NCBI GenBank assembly: GCA_020696345.1
Contig: JAEHCK010000005.1
Coordinates: 18,549-82,548 of the forward strand
Length of the DNA: 64,000 nt
Reading direction: 5' to 3'
Source of the DNA: Thermoplasmata archaeon
GTDB taxonomy: Archaea; Thermoplasmatota; Penumbrarchaeia; JAEHCK01
Part shown: positions 43,756 to 52,391 of the stretch, piece by piece
Position numbering within the stretch: the stretch's first letter is position 1
Layout: the number at the start of each line of letters is the position of its first letter
The notes under the pieces: model-generated
Databases searched by the model: none
Seen by the model: only the letters and a program-made list of their open reading frames with translations
What the model was told of the DNA's origin: nothing
Position numbers and translations under genes: made by a program

Positions 43756-45270
43756 ATGTCAGAACTTGTAGCGGCTATTGATGTAGGTACCACGGGGACG
43801 CACACAATAATTTTCAACACCGCTGGGAAAATGGCCGCAAGCGCATATAAAGAATATCCGAGTATAATGCCGCAAATCGGATATGTTGAGCAGGATGCAA
43901 ACCAATGGTGGCTTGCAGTGGTTGAAACCTTAAGGTCGGTCTGTAAAGATCCTGCCGTGGAAAAACAAGATATTATAGCCATAACGGTGACAAACCAACG
44001 CGAGACAATAGTGCCAGTTGATCGTGCGGGTCAACCACTACATAATGCAATAGTTTGGCAAGATCGACGTACGGTCAAACAATGTCAAGCCATTAACCGG
44101 GCTGTTGGTCAAGAGGATATCTATAAAACCACCGGCCTGATCATCGACCCATATTTCTCCGCATCCAAGTTAATGTGGTTGAAAGATAATAAGCCAAAGA
44201 TCTTTGATTCGACACACAAATTCCTGCTGGTGCATGATTTTATCGTAAACAAACTAACAGGCGAGTTCGTCACCGACCACTCGAACGCGTCAAGAACTAT
44301 GCTGTTCGATATTAATGATCTGTGTTGGAGCGATCTGCTCTGCGATGAACTGGGCATTCCACAATATAAATTGCCGCGTTCAGTGCCTTCCGCCACGGTC
44401 ATTGGTACACTCACATCCAAGGCGGCTGCACATATAGGGGTGAACCGGGATATACCTGTAATCGCCGGTGGTGGTGATCAGCAGTGCGCTGCACTCGGTC
44501 TTGGTGTGGTCAGTGAGGGGTTGGTTTCGGCCAACACAGGAACAGGCACGTTTATTCTTGCTCATATGAAAAAACCCAGGCTCGATCAGAAAATGCGTGT
44601 ACTCTGCAGTTTATCGGTAATACCCGGTGAAACTGTTCTTGAAGCAAGTATTTTTACAACTGGTGCGGTCTATCGCTGGTTCAGGGATAATTTTGCACAT
44701 TTTGAGAAAGAGCATGCAAGAATGATGGGTTTTGATGTGTATGAGCTGCTTAATAAAGAGGTAGAATCCGCACAACCGGGTGCACATGGGTTGTTCATGG
44801 TGCCGCATTTTGCGGGAGCGGGGGCGCCGCATTGGCAGCCTCAAGCAAAGGGCATGTTGTATGGTCTAACCCTGGCACATTCGAGACCCGACGTTTTACG
44901 CGCCATTATAGAGGGTATATGCTTTGAAGTCAAGACTTCTTTGGACGTGTTCAGTGATCTTGGAATTGATATTTCAGAACTACGCATAGCCGGTGGCGCA
45001 ACCAGGGCCGAGATCTGGAACCAGCTTCAGGCAGATATTTACGGCCTGCCAGTTGCAAAGACAGAGCACGAAGAGACAACTGCACTCGGTGCGGCGATAC
45101 TGGGGTGTTTGGGCTGTAAGGTATTTCGAACCTATGACGAGGCGGTGGATCGGATGGTTGAACTTAGAACCAAATACGATCCAAGAACAAAATTAAAAAG
45201 ATTTTACAAAGACCAGTATTTAAAATATAAAAAATTATACGAGTGTGTTGCAAGCAATTTGCATTCATAA
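43756..45270 (+). CDS. glpK: FGGY-family carbohydrate kinase, glycerol kinase-like
   Basis: A 504-residue FGGY kinase of full length. Residues 7-14 (AIDVGTTG) are the N-terminal phosphate-binding loop; ITVTNQRETIV and NAIVWQDRRT are close to glycerol kinase, and GGGDQQCAALGLG and TGTGTF are the ATP-domain motifs. The likely reaction is ATP plus glycerol to sn-glycerol-3-phosphate, feeding catabolism or archaeal lipid precursors; another polyol or sugar cannot be excluded because some glycerol-kinase positions are altered. It follows meaB by 24 bases on the same strand. A hairpin spans its stop codon. Confidence 0.85.
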   Translation: MSELVAAIDVGTTGTHTIIFNTAGKMAASAYKEYPSIMPQIGYVEQDANQWWLAVVETLRSVCKDPAVEKQDIIAITVTNQRETIVPVDRAGQPLHNAIVWQDRRTVKQCQAINRAVGQEDIYKTTGLIIDPYFSASKLMWLKDNKPKIFDSTHKFLLVHDFIVNKLTGEFVTDHSNASRTMLFDINDLCWSDLLCDELGIPQYKLPRSVPSATVIGTLTSKAAAHIGVNRDIPVIAGGGDQQCAALGLGVVSEGLVSANTGTGTFILAHMKKPRLDQKMRVLCSLSVIPGETVLEASIFTTGAVYRWFRDNFAHFEKEHARMMGFDVYELLNKEVESAQPGAHGLFMVPHFAGAGAPHWQPQAKGMLYGLTLAHSRPDVLRAIIEGICFEVKTSLDVFSDLGIDISELRIAGGATRAEIWNQLQADIYGLPVAKTEHEETTALGAAILGCLGCKVFRTYDEAVDRMVELRTKYDPRTKLKRFYKDQYLKYKKLYECVASNLHS

Positions 45271-45279
45271 ATGCAAATT
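45256..45279 (+). terminator. Hairpin spanning the stop codon of the FGGY kinase gene
   Basis: AATTTGCAT (45256-45264) and ATGCAAATT (45271-45279) are perfect complements with a six-base loop TCATAA that contains the stop codon. It may mark the 3' end of the message, protect it, or limit read-through into aIF1A. There is no long T tract, so the terminator role is uncertain. Confidence 0.4.
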
Positions 45280-45309
45280 ATATTATATGTAAATGCAATG
45301 TAGATACAG

Positions 45310-45328
45310 GTTCTAAAATAATTAGAAC
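45310..45328 (+). promoter_or_regulatory. Leader hairpin just upstream of the aIF1A ribosome binding site
   Basis: GTTCTAA (45310-45316) and TTAGAAC (45322-45328) pair perfectly around a five-base loop. GAGGCGAT, the probable ribosome binding site, begins at 45335. A TATA-like ATTATATTATATG at about 45278-45290 would start transcription near the left arm, so the hairpin would lie at the 5' end of the leader. Confidence 0.4.
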
Positions 45329-45345
45329 TGAATAGAGGCGATTGA

Positions 45346-45699
45346 CTGGTCTATAATCGTAGTTATAAGAAGAAAAAGGGGTCAAAACAAGGTCAAGAAT
45401 CTAGTGATTATATTCGTGTCCGGTTGCCAAATATAAAAAATCACGAGATCTTCGGTATAGCTGACCAGTTATTAGGCGCCTCAAGAATAAAGATCATGTG
45501 CGCAGATGGCAAATCACGACTCGGGCGCATACCTGGCAAATTAAAGAAACGCATGTGGATCCGCGAGGGTGATCTCGTAATTATAAAACCCTGGGACTTC
45601 CAAAATGAGAAGGCCGATGTTGTCTGGCGTTATACAAAAACCCAGGCGATCTATCTCAGCAGGAAGAATATGATACCAAGTGTCATAAATGTCTTTTAA
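45346..45699 (+). CDS. eif1A: Translation initiation factor aIF1A, probable CTG start
   Basis: Archaeal IF1A (bacterial IF1 / eIF1A homologue): an OB-fold protein with EIFGIADQLLGASRIKIMCADGKSRLGRIPGKLKKRMWIREGD-type core in which nearly every family motif is present, ending PWDFQNEKADVVWRYTK. The lowest conventional start, TTG 45424, would cut off the conserved RVRLP strand of the OB fold. Reading upstream in frame adds a Lys-rich basic tail and YIRVRLP, back to CTG 45346, three bases after GAGGCGAT; a stop codon lies at 45343. No ATG, GTG or TTG exists in between. The CTG start is inferred. aIF1A binds the ribosomal A site and controls start-codon choice. Length from CTG: 117 residues. Confidence 0.93.
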   Translation: MVYNRSYKKKKGSKQGQESSDYIRVRLPNIKNHEIFGIADQLLGASRIKIMCADGKSRLGRIPGKLKKRMWIREGDLVIIKPWDFQNEKADVVWRYTKTQAIYLSRKNMIPSVINVF

Positions 45700-45715
45700 A
45701 TTATTTGATGAGCTA

Positions 45716-45970
45716 TTGATTGACAGAAGCCGGGATTAATTGTTGATTGACAGAAACTTTGATTCATTGTTGATTGATAGAAGCCGGGATTAATTGTTGA
45801 TTGACAGAAACCTTGATTCATTGTTGATTGGCAGAAGCCGGTTTCTGTTCAACATCAACTCAACCAGGCTTCTGCTCAGCATCAACTAATCCTGGTTTCT
45901 GTTCAACATCAACTCAACCAGGCTTCTGCTCAGTAACAAATGAACATGGCTACTGTTCAGCATCAATTCA
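45716..45970. repeat. Fold-back 27-bp tandem array (array C): five forward plus five inverted units
   Basis: Forward units with TTGATTGACAGAA begin at 45716, 45743, 45770, 45797 and 45824, exactly 27 bp apart, alternating between two subtypes (GCCGGGATTAATTG and ACCTTGATTCATTG types). From 45845 the unit is continued in reverse complement (CTGTTCAACATCAACTC...), with starts at 45845, 45872, 45899, 45926 and 45953, again 27 bp apart. The whole block is a large imperfect palindrome centred near 45840. It fills the gap between aIF1A and the M28 peptidase gene. No unique spacers, so not CRISPR. Confidence 0.9.
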
Positions 45971-46007
45971 TTAAAATTTAATATAATATTATTCCTATCA
46001 TGGAAGC

Positions 46008-47411
46008 ATGAATAAAAAGGTTCTCTTCGCGATCTTGGCGACTGTGATCATTATAGGTGCAATTATCGGTGCATTCGCAGTTTCCAAGTTTTTTGGCGAG
46101 GAAAAAAAGCTAATAATAATTGATTTTGACACCGCCGCCGCAAGAGAGAATGTTGAGCGTCTCATCGAGAACGGCCCGAGAATGTCAGGGTCGGAGGCGG
46201 AAGAACTGGGTGCAAAATATATTGTAAGTAAATACGAGGAAGCGGGGTTATCCGATTGCCACATCGAGAAATTCAGTGTGAATATGTTCGATGTACACCG
46301 TGCCGAGGTTTCGTTGGTTCAGTATGGCCCGTTGTTGAGGGTGCCTAATCCCATGGTTTCAGAGATCACTTTTACACATTTTGAGGATTTTGTACTTCAG
46401 GGGTATTCGGGGTCTTACACTTGGCAAACTTTCAGAGACGACCTGGAAGTGGTTGTTATAGGTAACGGCACCGACCCAACATCATACGACATCGCACAAG
46501 GTAAGGCCTGTATTATAGAAGTTGAGGAAAACTCACCCGGGAACACGGATGTTTATGAATATGCCAACGATGCAGGGGTTAAGGCTATTGTACTTCATAA
46601 TCTGTGGCGTGGTTCCGATGTAGGCTATCCGCCAATGTTCAAAACAAACCAGGCGTACGAGGATTGGAGCGGTGGCTTTCCGGAGATACCGTTCTTTATG
46701 ATCTCTCGTGAAGGCGGCGTGACCATGAAACAGCATCTAAGTGATAGTAAATTACGATTGGACTTCGATGTTGAAAAAGGACCGATGGATATTTGTGTAG
46801 CCGTTGGCGAGATCCCGGGCTCGGAGAGCACCGACAAATTATTCGTGATCGGCGGCCACCATGACACTTGCTATAATACTTTGGGTGTGGTGGATAACAC
46901 TGTGGGCCCCGCACTGATCTGCGAGATGGCGGCACAGATGGCAAAATACAAGCCAAAATACACGATCAGGTTCTGCACTTGGGGCGGTGAGGAGGAAGGG
47001 TTGTACGGGTCGTTAGCATACTTCGATGAACATAAAGATGAGCTGGTTGGAAATGTGAAAATGTACTCCAATTTCGATATGTCACATACAGATATTACTC
47101 GGACAAATGGGTTCACGATCACAACTTCGATCAATTCATCTATAAAGACATTCGAAAAGATACGTGATAAGGTTGTCTCGAGCACGTCCGAACTGGATAA
47201 ATATAATATCAATATCCGCTGGGATGATGGTAAATGGTCGGGGTCGGACCAATGGCCATTCGCATCACATGATATAGATGTCACAAATGCATGGGGCGGT
47301 GGGTGCTATGAGTACCACACTTACATGGATGACATTACACATCTCAACGAAGAGTCGCTGCAGATCGGGGCACGCATCGTGGGGTCGTACATAATTAATG
47401 AAGCGTGTTGA
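46008..47411 (+). CDS. Membrane-anchored M28-family zinc metallopeptidase with PA domain
   Basis: A 467-residue protein with an N-terminal anchor helix (about 5-28), an M28 catalytic domain interrupted by a PA-like insertion (about 130-250), and the metal ligands of the aminopeptidase family: H284-x-D286 in GGHHDT, E328-E329 in WGGEEEG, D357 in NFDMSH and H437 in YEYHTYMDD. The bridging-Asp region is VVDNTVG. It probably acts outside the cytoplasmic membrane as an aminopeptidase or carboxypeptidase, working with the surface cysteine protease to use extracellular peptides. A TATA-like TTTAATATAATATT about 25 bases upstream and a weak ribosome binding site suggest a short leader. Confidence 0.9.
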   Translation: MNKKVLFAILATVIIIGAIIGAFAVSKFFGEEKKLIIIDFDTAAARENVERLIENGPRMSGSEAEELGAKYIVSKYEEAGLSDCHIEKFSVNMFDVHRAEVSLVQYGPLLRVPNPMVSEITFTHFEDFVLQGYSGSYTWQTFRDDLEVVVIGNGTDPTSYDIAQGKACIIEVEENSPGNTDVYEYANDAGVKAIVLHNLWRGSDVGYPPMFKTNQAYEDWSGGFPEIPFFMISREGGVTMKQHLSDSKLRLDFDVEKGPMDICVAVGEIPGSESTDKLFVIGGHHDTCYNTLGVVDNTVGPALICEMAAQMAKYKPKYTIRFCTWGGEEEGLYGSLAYFDEHKDELVGNVKMYSNFDMSHTDITRTNGFTITTSINSSIKTFEKIRDKVVSSTSELDKYNINIRWDDGKWSGSDQWPFASHDIDVTNAWGGGCYEYHTYMDDITHLNEESLQIGARIVGSYIINEAC

Positions 47412-47695
47412 GGGATGATTAATTAAATTCCAAGTTCCAAGCACCAAGCTCCAAATAAATTCCAAGTTCCAAAACCAAAACCATCAAACAAGCTAAATTT
47501 TGACTTTTACAATTTGCTTTGGCAAATTTTTACAAGGGTAAAAATTCTGTTTATAGTAATATATAATTATTAGGAATTTTTAGCCCAGGACAATTTGTCT
47601 TTGCAAATTGTCTAAATTTAACTTTTAAAATACCACCATCAATAAATAAAACTACTTTATTATCCATATATCAATACTCTTTAGGGGAGATCGAA
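47412..47695. repeat. Word-like CCAAG/TTCCAA spacer
   Basis: Starting about 15 bases after the peptidase stop, the words TTCCAAG, CACCAAG, CTCCAAAT and AAACCAAAACC recur, followed by TTTACAATTTGC stretches. GGGGAGATC (about 47682) is the ribosome binding site of cysteine synthase. No gene seen. Similar to the spacer after cysteine synthase. Confidence 0.55.
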
Positions 47696-48616
47696 ATGAA
47701 CATAAAAAACAGCATACTGGATCTAATTGGAAACACACCCATGGTATATCTTAATCGGTTCGCCACTGGATTGAACGCCACCCTAGCCGCCAAGCTGGAG
47801 ATGTTCAACCCGTACAGCATCAAGGACCGGCCGGTCTCGTATATGATCGCCGAAGCCGAGAAGGATGGTACAATAAATAAGGATACAACTATAATCGAGG
47901 CCACATCTGGTAATACCGGTCTTGCCCTGGCGTTCATTTGCGGTATGAAGGGGTACAGGCTCATCATCTGCATGTCGGAGATACAATCGGAAGAACGCAA
48001 GCAGCTCCTGAGGTTGTTCGGCGCCGAGCTGGAACTCACACCTGCAGGCGAGGGCACCACCGGTGCAAAGAACCGTGCGTTGGAACTATTAAACGAGATG
48101 CCGAACTCGCTCTACATCGAACAGCATGGAAACCCAAACAATATCAAGGCACATCGTGAAACCACTGCTGAAGAGCTCTGGCGCGATACCGATGGTAAGA
48201 TCGATATCCTGGTGGCAGGTCTGGGCACCACGGGCACGCTCATGGGTTCTGCAGAGGCGATCAAACCGCGCAAGCCGGAGTTTAAAATAGTTGGTGTGGA
48301 GCCCGAGATCGCACCGATGATATCCAAGGGTGTTTTCAAGCCGCACCGCCAGGCAGGCACAAGCCCGGGGTTCGTGCCAAAACTGCTGAACCGGGAACTA
48401 CTGGATGAGATCATAACGGTATCGGAGGATGACTCGTTTGCCACATGCCGCGAGCTGGTGCGTACCGAGGGCATCTTGGCGGGGATCACATCCGGTATGA
48501 CCGCGTTTGCGGCACGCAAGCTTGCAAAACGGCCGGAGAACCAGGGAAAACTAATTGTGGCAGTGTTTGCTGATACTGGGCAGAGATACCTCAGTGTTGA
48601 TGGATTATATGATTAA
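47696..48616 (+). CDS. cysK: Cysteine synthase / PLP-dependent beta-substitution enzyme
   Basis: A 306-residue fold-type II PLP enzyme. N-terminal DLIGNTPMVYLN, the PLP lysine K43 in NPYSIKDRP, the phosphate/substrate loop TSGNTG (70-75), and GLGTTGTLMG that holds the PLP phosphate, plus GITSGM near the C terminus. The likely reaction is O-acetylserine (or O-phosphoserine) plus sulfide to cysteine. The length and motifs fit CysK/CysM; the exact acyl donor is not clear from sequence. Ribosome binding site GGGGAGAT nine bases before the ATG. Stands alone between two word-like spacers. Confidence 0.93.
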   Translation: MNIKNSILDLIGNTPMVYLNRFATGLNATLAAKLEMFNPYSIKDRPVSYMIAEAEKDGTINKDTTIIEATSGNTGLALAFICGMKGYRLIICMSEIQSEERKQLLRLFGAELELTPAGEGTTGAKNRALELLNEMPNSLYIEQHGNPNNIKAHRETTAEELWRDTDGKIDILVAGLGTTGTLMGSAEAIKPRKPEFKIVGVEPEIAPMISKGVFKPHRQAGTSPGFVPKLLNRELLDEIITVSEDDSFATCRELVRTEGILAGITSGMTAFAARKLAKRPENQGKLIVAVFADTGQRYLSVDGLYD

Positions 48617-49248
48617 TTAAATTCCAAGCTCCAAGTTCCAAAGTCCAAATAAGCTCCAAGCTCCAAATAATTTTTTAAAAAATATGGCGAAGGAGCAGGG
48701 TCACTCCGAGTTTTGGGATGACCGTAAAACTTTTTGTGATATGATGAAAACCGTAGGTTATAAATAACAGCGAGTGAGCAGGCTAATCTCGAGTTTTGGG
48801 ATGATCGTAAAACTTTTTGTGAGAGGTTAGCTAGCGGAACGAGCTGTCAAAAAGTTTCCGTGAGGCACCAAAAAGTTTCCGTTCCAAATAAGCTCCAAGC
48901 TCCAAATTCCAAAAACTAAACAAAACTTTCAAATTTCCAATCTCCAATTTACAATTTCCAATACCCCCATCAATAACTATTCATATTCCATGTATCCACA
49001 AACCCTACACACCACGCCACCTTCGGTGGAAATTCCAAAACCCAAACCATCAAATTCCAATTACTGCAACATTAGCTTAGTTGGTGCTTAGTAACTGAGT
49101 ACTGGAGCAGAAAATTGTACAAAAGGGCAATAAAATAACAATTTTCTGATAGTAAACTTTAAATATTAGACAAAATCCGTACAAATTTTCTTTTATATGG
49201 CAAACTGCATAGAGTGTGTTACATAAAAAGATTAAGGGTGGAAATGAA
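48617..49248. other. Repeat-rich intergenic region
   Basis: A 630-base region without an intact gene. It starts with CCAAGCTCCAAG words right after the cysteine synthase stop, contains duplicated coding-like fragments (48685-48864), then more CCAAATTCC words (48885-48970) and the promoter and GGTGGAAATG ribosome binding site of the surface protein starting at 49249. Confidence 0.55.
48685..48864 (+). pseudogene. Two tandem copies of a short coding-like fragment (EFWDDRKTFC)
   Basis: Two 33-base segments (48707-48739 and 48790-48822) are nearly identical and both translate as EFWDDRKTFC; the first lies in a 27-residue frame starting at ATG 48685 (MAKEQGHS...TVGYK), the second in a frame beginning SEQANLEFWDD. 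A third, more decayed copy (SEQANLEFCDGEP) is at about 61985-62026, beside a group II intron remnant. The segment resembles the start of some class I methyltransferases, but this is a weak resemblance. AAAAAGTTTCCG words at 48850 and 48871 are partly complementary to the repeats. Confidence 0.35.
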
Positions 49249-52200
49249 ATGAAGCGATATACGAGAAAAGTATGTAAGAACGAAAAGGATAGATTTTTGA
49301 AAGTGGGAATGATTTTGATAACAACAATATTAATTCTGAGCTGTGTACCATTTGCACCGTTGGTTTGTGCGGGTAATGGTAAACTGGGGAATACTGCTCC
49401 AACCTTAGCCAATGGCTCGGTCTCACCATCCGCGGGGACTACGGCTACTACTTTTACTTACAAGGTTACATATACCGATGCTGATGGCGATCCACCATCG
49501 CCCGCAAGGATTATCATTGATAGTACTTGGTACAGTATGTCGTATGTCTCGGGCAATTATACATTTGGAGCTATCTATCAGTATAAAACAAAATTAAATG
49601 TTGGTAATCATAACTATTATTTCTTTTTCTCGGATCCTAGTAATGCCACTGTCAGGCTTCCCACCTCTGGGACATATTCAGGGCCGTTAGTAAATGGTTC
49701 AGGTGGCTCGAATAATGTACCGACTCTCAAATCCGGGAGCGTTTCACCAACCTCTGGTAACACATCTACAACATTTACATATCAGATTACTTACACAGAT
49801 AAAGATAATGACGCGCCCACTACAAAAAAGGTCTATATTGATAGCACTGGCTACACCATGACTAAAACCAGTGGAAATTATACAAATGGTGCAGTGTATC
49901 AATATTCAACCGGATTGAATGTAGGCAGTCACAATTATTATTTCTATTTCTCAGATGGTAATAATGGCTCGGTTAGGCTTCCAACCTCGGGAACATACAG
50001 CGGACCGTTGGTAAACGGTTCGGGCGGGCCCAATAATGCGCCAACCCTTAGCTCGGGCTCGGTCTCACCCACATCTGGTACAACATCTACAACATTTACT
50101 TATAAGGTTACATATAAAGATGCCGATAATGACCCGCCGGTTACCAAAAAGGTCTATATCGATAGCACTAGCTATACCATGACCAAGATCAGTGGTAATT
50201 ACACAATAGGTGCAGTTTACCAATATCAAACCACATTAAGTGTGGGAAATCATACTTATTATTTTTATTTCACGGATGGTAATGGCACTGCGCGATTACC
50301 TATTAATGGGACCAATTTCGGTCCTACCGTTACTTCGGGTGGGCCAACCAATAATCCGCCGACACTTTCAAACGGTTTTGTTACACCAACATCAGGTAAA
50401 ACAAATACCAATTTCGTATACCAGGTCACTTACAAGGATATTGACGGCGATAAACCTACGATACAATATGTATACATCGACTGGACGCCATACACCATGT
50501 ATTTTGTGAATGGTACCTATAAATCCGGAGCTATATATCAGTATAACACTACATTAGCCGTGGGTAACCATACATTCCGATTTTATTTCAGGGACACAAA
50601 TTCTGCCACGGCCTGGTTACCTACTATGAACACCACATATTTTGGTCCAATCGTAACCTCTGGCACGGGTGGGACCAATAACGCACCTATTCTATACAAC
50701 GGCTTTGTCAGCCCAACTGCAGGATATACAACTACAACCTTCACCTATCAAGTTACATACAAGGATACCGACAATGATGCGCCAGTTGCTAAATATGTCT
50801 ATATCGACAATAAAGCATACACTATGAGTTATAGTAGTGGCAACTATCAACAGGGAGCAATTTACAAGTACACAACGAAATTATCTGTTGGCAACCATAA
50901 TTATTATTTCTCTTTCAAAGATTATGGTAAATTGGCATTACTTCCCTTCAATGGTTCTTATTCCGGGCCAATCGTAAATAAGAGTACCACAAATAACCCA
51001 CCAACTCTGGCTCAAGGAAGTGTTTCCCCACAATCTGGTTCTACTTCAACTCTGTTTACATATCAGATACAGTATATAGATATTGATAACGATCCACCGG
51101 TTGCCAAATATGTGTATATTGACGGGTATAAATATACCATGAAATATGTGCGCGGCTCAAATACGAATGGTGCCATATATCAGTATCAAACCATCCTGGG
51201 CCTGGGGTATAATCATACATACTATTTCAAATTCAGCGACGGAAAGGCCGAGGTAAGGGCGCCCATCTCAGGCGTATATTACAACCCGAGCGTGACAGTA
51301 AAAAATGGAACCAATAACCCACCAACCCTGGCAAGTGGTAAGGTCACACCATTATCAGGTACTACAAGTACAACTTTCACTTACCAGGTCACGTATAAGG
51401 ACCTAGATAGTGATATACCCTCATCCTCATCATCCAAGAGAGTGGTCATAGATGGTGGCGGGTATCTAATGGAATATGTGAGCGGCAATCATAAAACGGG
51501 TGCGGTTTACCAGTTCAAAACAGCCTTGATAGCCGGTAACCATAACTTCTATTTCAGCTTCAGTGACGGTATCGCAACCGTGAGATTACCCGTGAATGGT
51601 ACTTTTTCCGGGCCGCAGGTATCACAACCATCATACAATAATCCACCTACATTATCCGTTGGCAGTGTGTCTCCGATGTCAGGCACCAATACCACGGTCT
51701 TTACTTACCTGGTAACCTACAAAGATATGGATAATAATGCACCGTCACTAAAGAATGTATATATTGTCAACAAACCGTATGTGATGAGCTTCGTCAGTGG
51801 TTCATATTCAACAGGCGCGGTATACCAATACAAGACAACCTTAAATGTTGGCTATCATACTTTTTATTTCAAGTTCAACGATGGCAAAGTGGCTGCACGC
51901 CTGCCCGCTAATTCGAATGATACATATTTTGGACCAAATGTTACCGGGAGAAATAATAATCCACCCCTTGCTGATGCGGGATCTGACCAGTCCGTTAAAT
52001 TTGTGTCGTCAAATTATATATATTTTGATGGTTCAAGATCCTCCGATCCCGACGATGATCCTTTGATCTACTTCTGGAACTTTGGTGACGGGTCCTTCGG
52101 TACAGGCGTCAATCCCAAACATATTTATAATCGACCAGGGGTCTATAAGGTCTCGCTTACTGTTTGGGACGGTGAATTCGCTTATACAGATTATTGTATG

Positions 52201-52377
52201 ATTGAAGTGAATGGTTCAAGCGAGCCTGAGCCGGCGGTGAAGCAGTCAAGCTATCAATTATCTGAATCCTTGATGTTGATCGCTGGAATAGCCCTGGTAT
52301 GCGTAATTCTACTTCTATCTGCTATATATTTGGTCAAGCGCAGGTTACAAAAATCAAAGAAAAATGAAATATTATAA
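49249..52377 (+). CDS. Surface protein with eight tandem repeats, PKD domain and C-terminal membrane anchor
   Basis: A 1,042-residue protein. The ATG at 49249 is chosen because GGTGGAAATG precedes it. N-terminal hydrophobic signal (about 16-40); eight repeats of about 100 residues, each starting [22 protein letters not shown] and containing GAxYQYxTxLxVGNHxYYF; a PKD domain ([11 protein letters not shown] and WNFGDGS motifs) near 900-985; a membrane helix close to the C terminus and a short basic tail. Such repeat/PKD proteins form stalks on archaeal surfaces. It is followed after only 14 bases by the transmembrane regulator gene, suggesting shared expression. Ligand and role unknown. Confidence 0.88.
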   Translation: MKRYTRKVCKNEKDRFLKVGMILITTILILSCVPFAPLVCAGNGKLGNTAPTLANGSVSPSAGTTATTFTYKVTYTDADGDPPSPARIIIDSTWYSMSYVSGNYTFGAIYQYKTKLNVGNHNYYFFFSDPSNATVRLPTSGTYSGPLVNGSGGSNNVPTLKSGSVSPTSGNTSTTFTYQITYTDKDNDAPTTKKVYIDSTGYTMTKTSGNYTNGAVYQYSTGLNVGSHNYYFYFSDGNNGSVRLPTSGTYSGPLVNGSGGPNNAPTLSSGSVSPTSGTTSTTFTYKVTYKDADNDPPVTKKVYIDSTSYTMTKISGNYTIGAVYQYQTTLSVGNHTYYFYFTDGNGTARLPINGTNFGPTVTSGGPTNNPPTLSNGFVTPTSGKTNTNFVYQVTYKDIDGDKPTIQYVYIDWTPYTMYFVNGTYKSGAIYQYNTTLAVGNHTFRFYFRDTNSATAWLPTMNTTYFGPIVTSGTGGTNNAPILYNGFVSPTAGYTTTTFTYQVTYKDTDNDAPVAKYVYIDNKAYTMSYSSGNYQQGAIYKYTTKLSVGNHNYYFSFKDYGKLALLPFNGSYSGPIVNKSTTNNPPTLAQGSVSPQSGSTSTLFTYQIQYIDIDNDPPVAKYVYIDGYKYTMKYVRGSNTNGAIYQYQTILGLGYNHTYYFKFSDGKAEVRAPISGVYYNPSVTVKNGTNNPPTLASGKVTPLSGTTSTTFTYQVTYKDLDSDIPSSSSSKRVVIDGGGYLMEYVSGNHKTGAVYQFKTALIAGNHNFYFSFSDGIATVRLPVNGTFSGPQVSQPSYNNPPTLSVGSVSPMSGTNTTVFTYLVTYKDMDNNAPSLKNVYIVNKPYVMSFVSGSYSTGAVYQYKTTLNVGYHTFYFKFNDGKVAARLPANSNDTYFGPNVTGRNNNPPLADAGSDQSVKFVSSNYIYFDGSRSSDPDDDPLIYFWNFGDGSFGTGVNPKHIYNRPGVYKVSLTVWDGEFAYTDYCMIEVNGSSEPEPAVKQSSYQLSESLMLIAGIALVCVILLLSAIYLVKRRLQKSKKNEIL

Positions 52378-52391
52378 TAAAGGAAATAGAA

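Noticed and set aside
45716..45970. CRISPR array
   Set aside because: Units are directly adjacent without unique spacers and invert halfway; no cas operon nearby.
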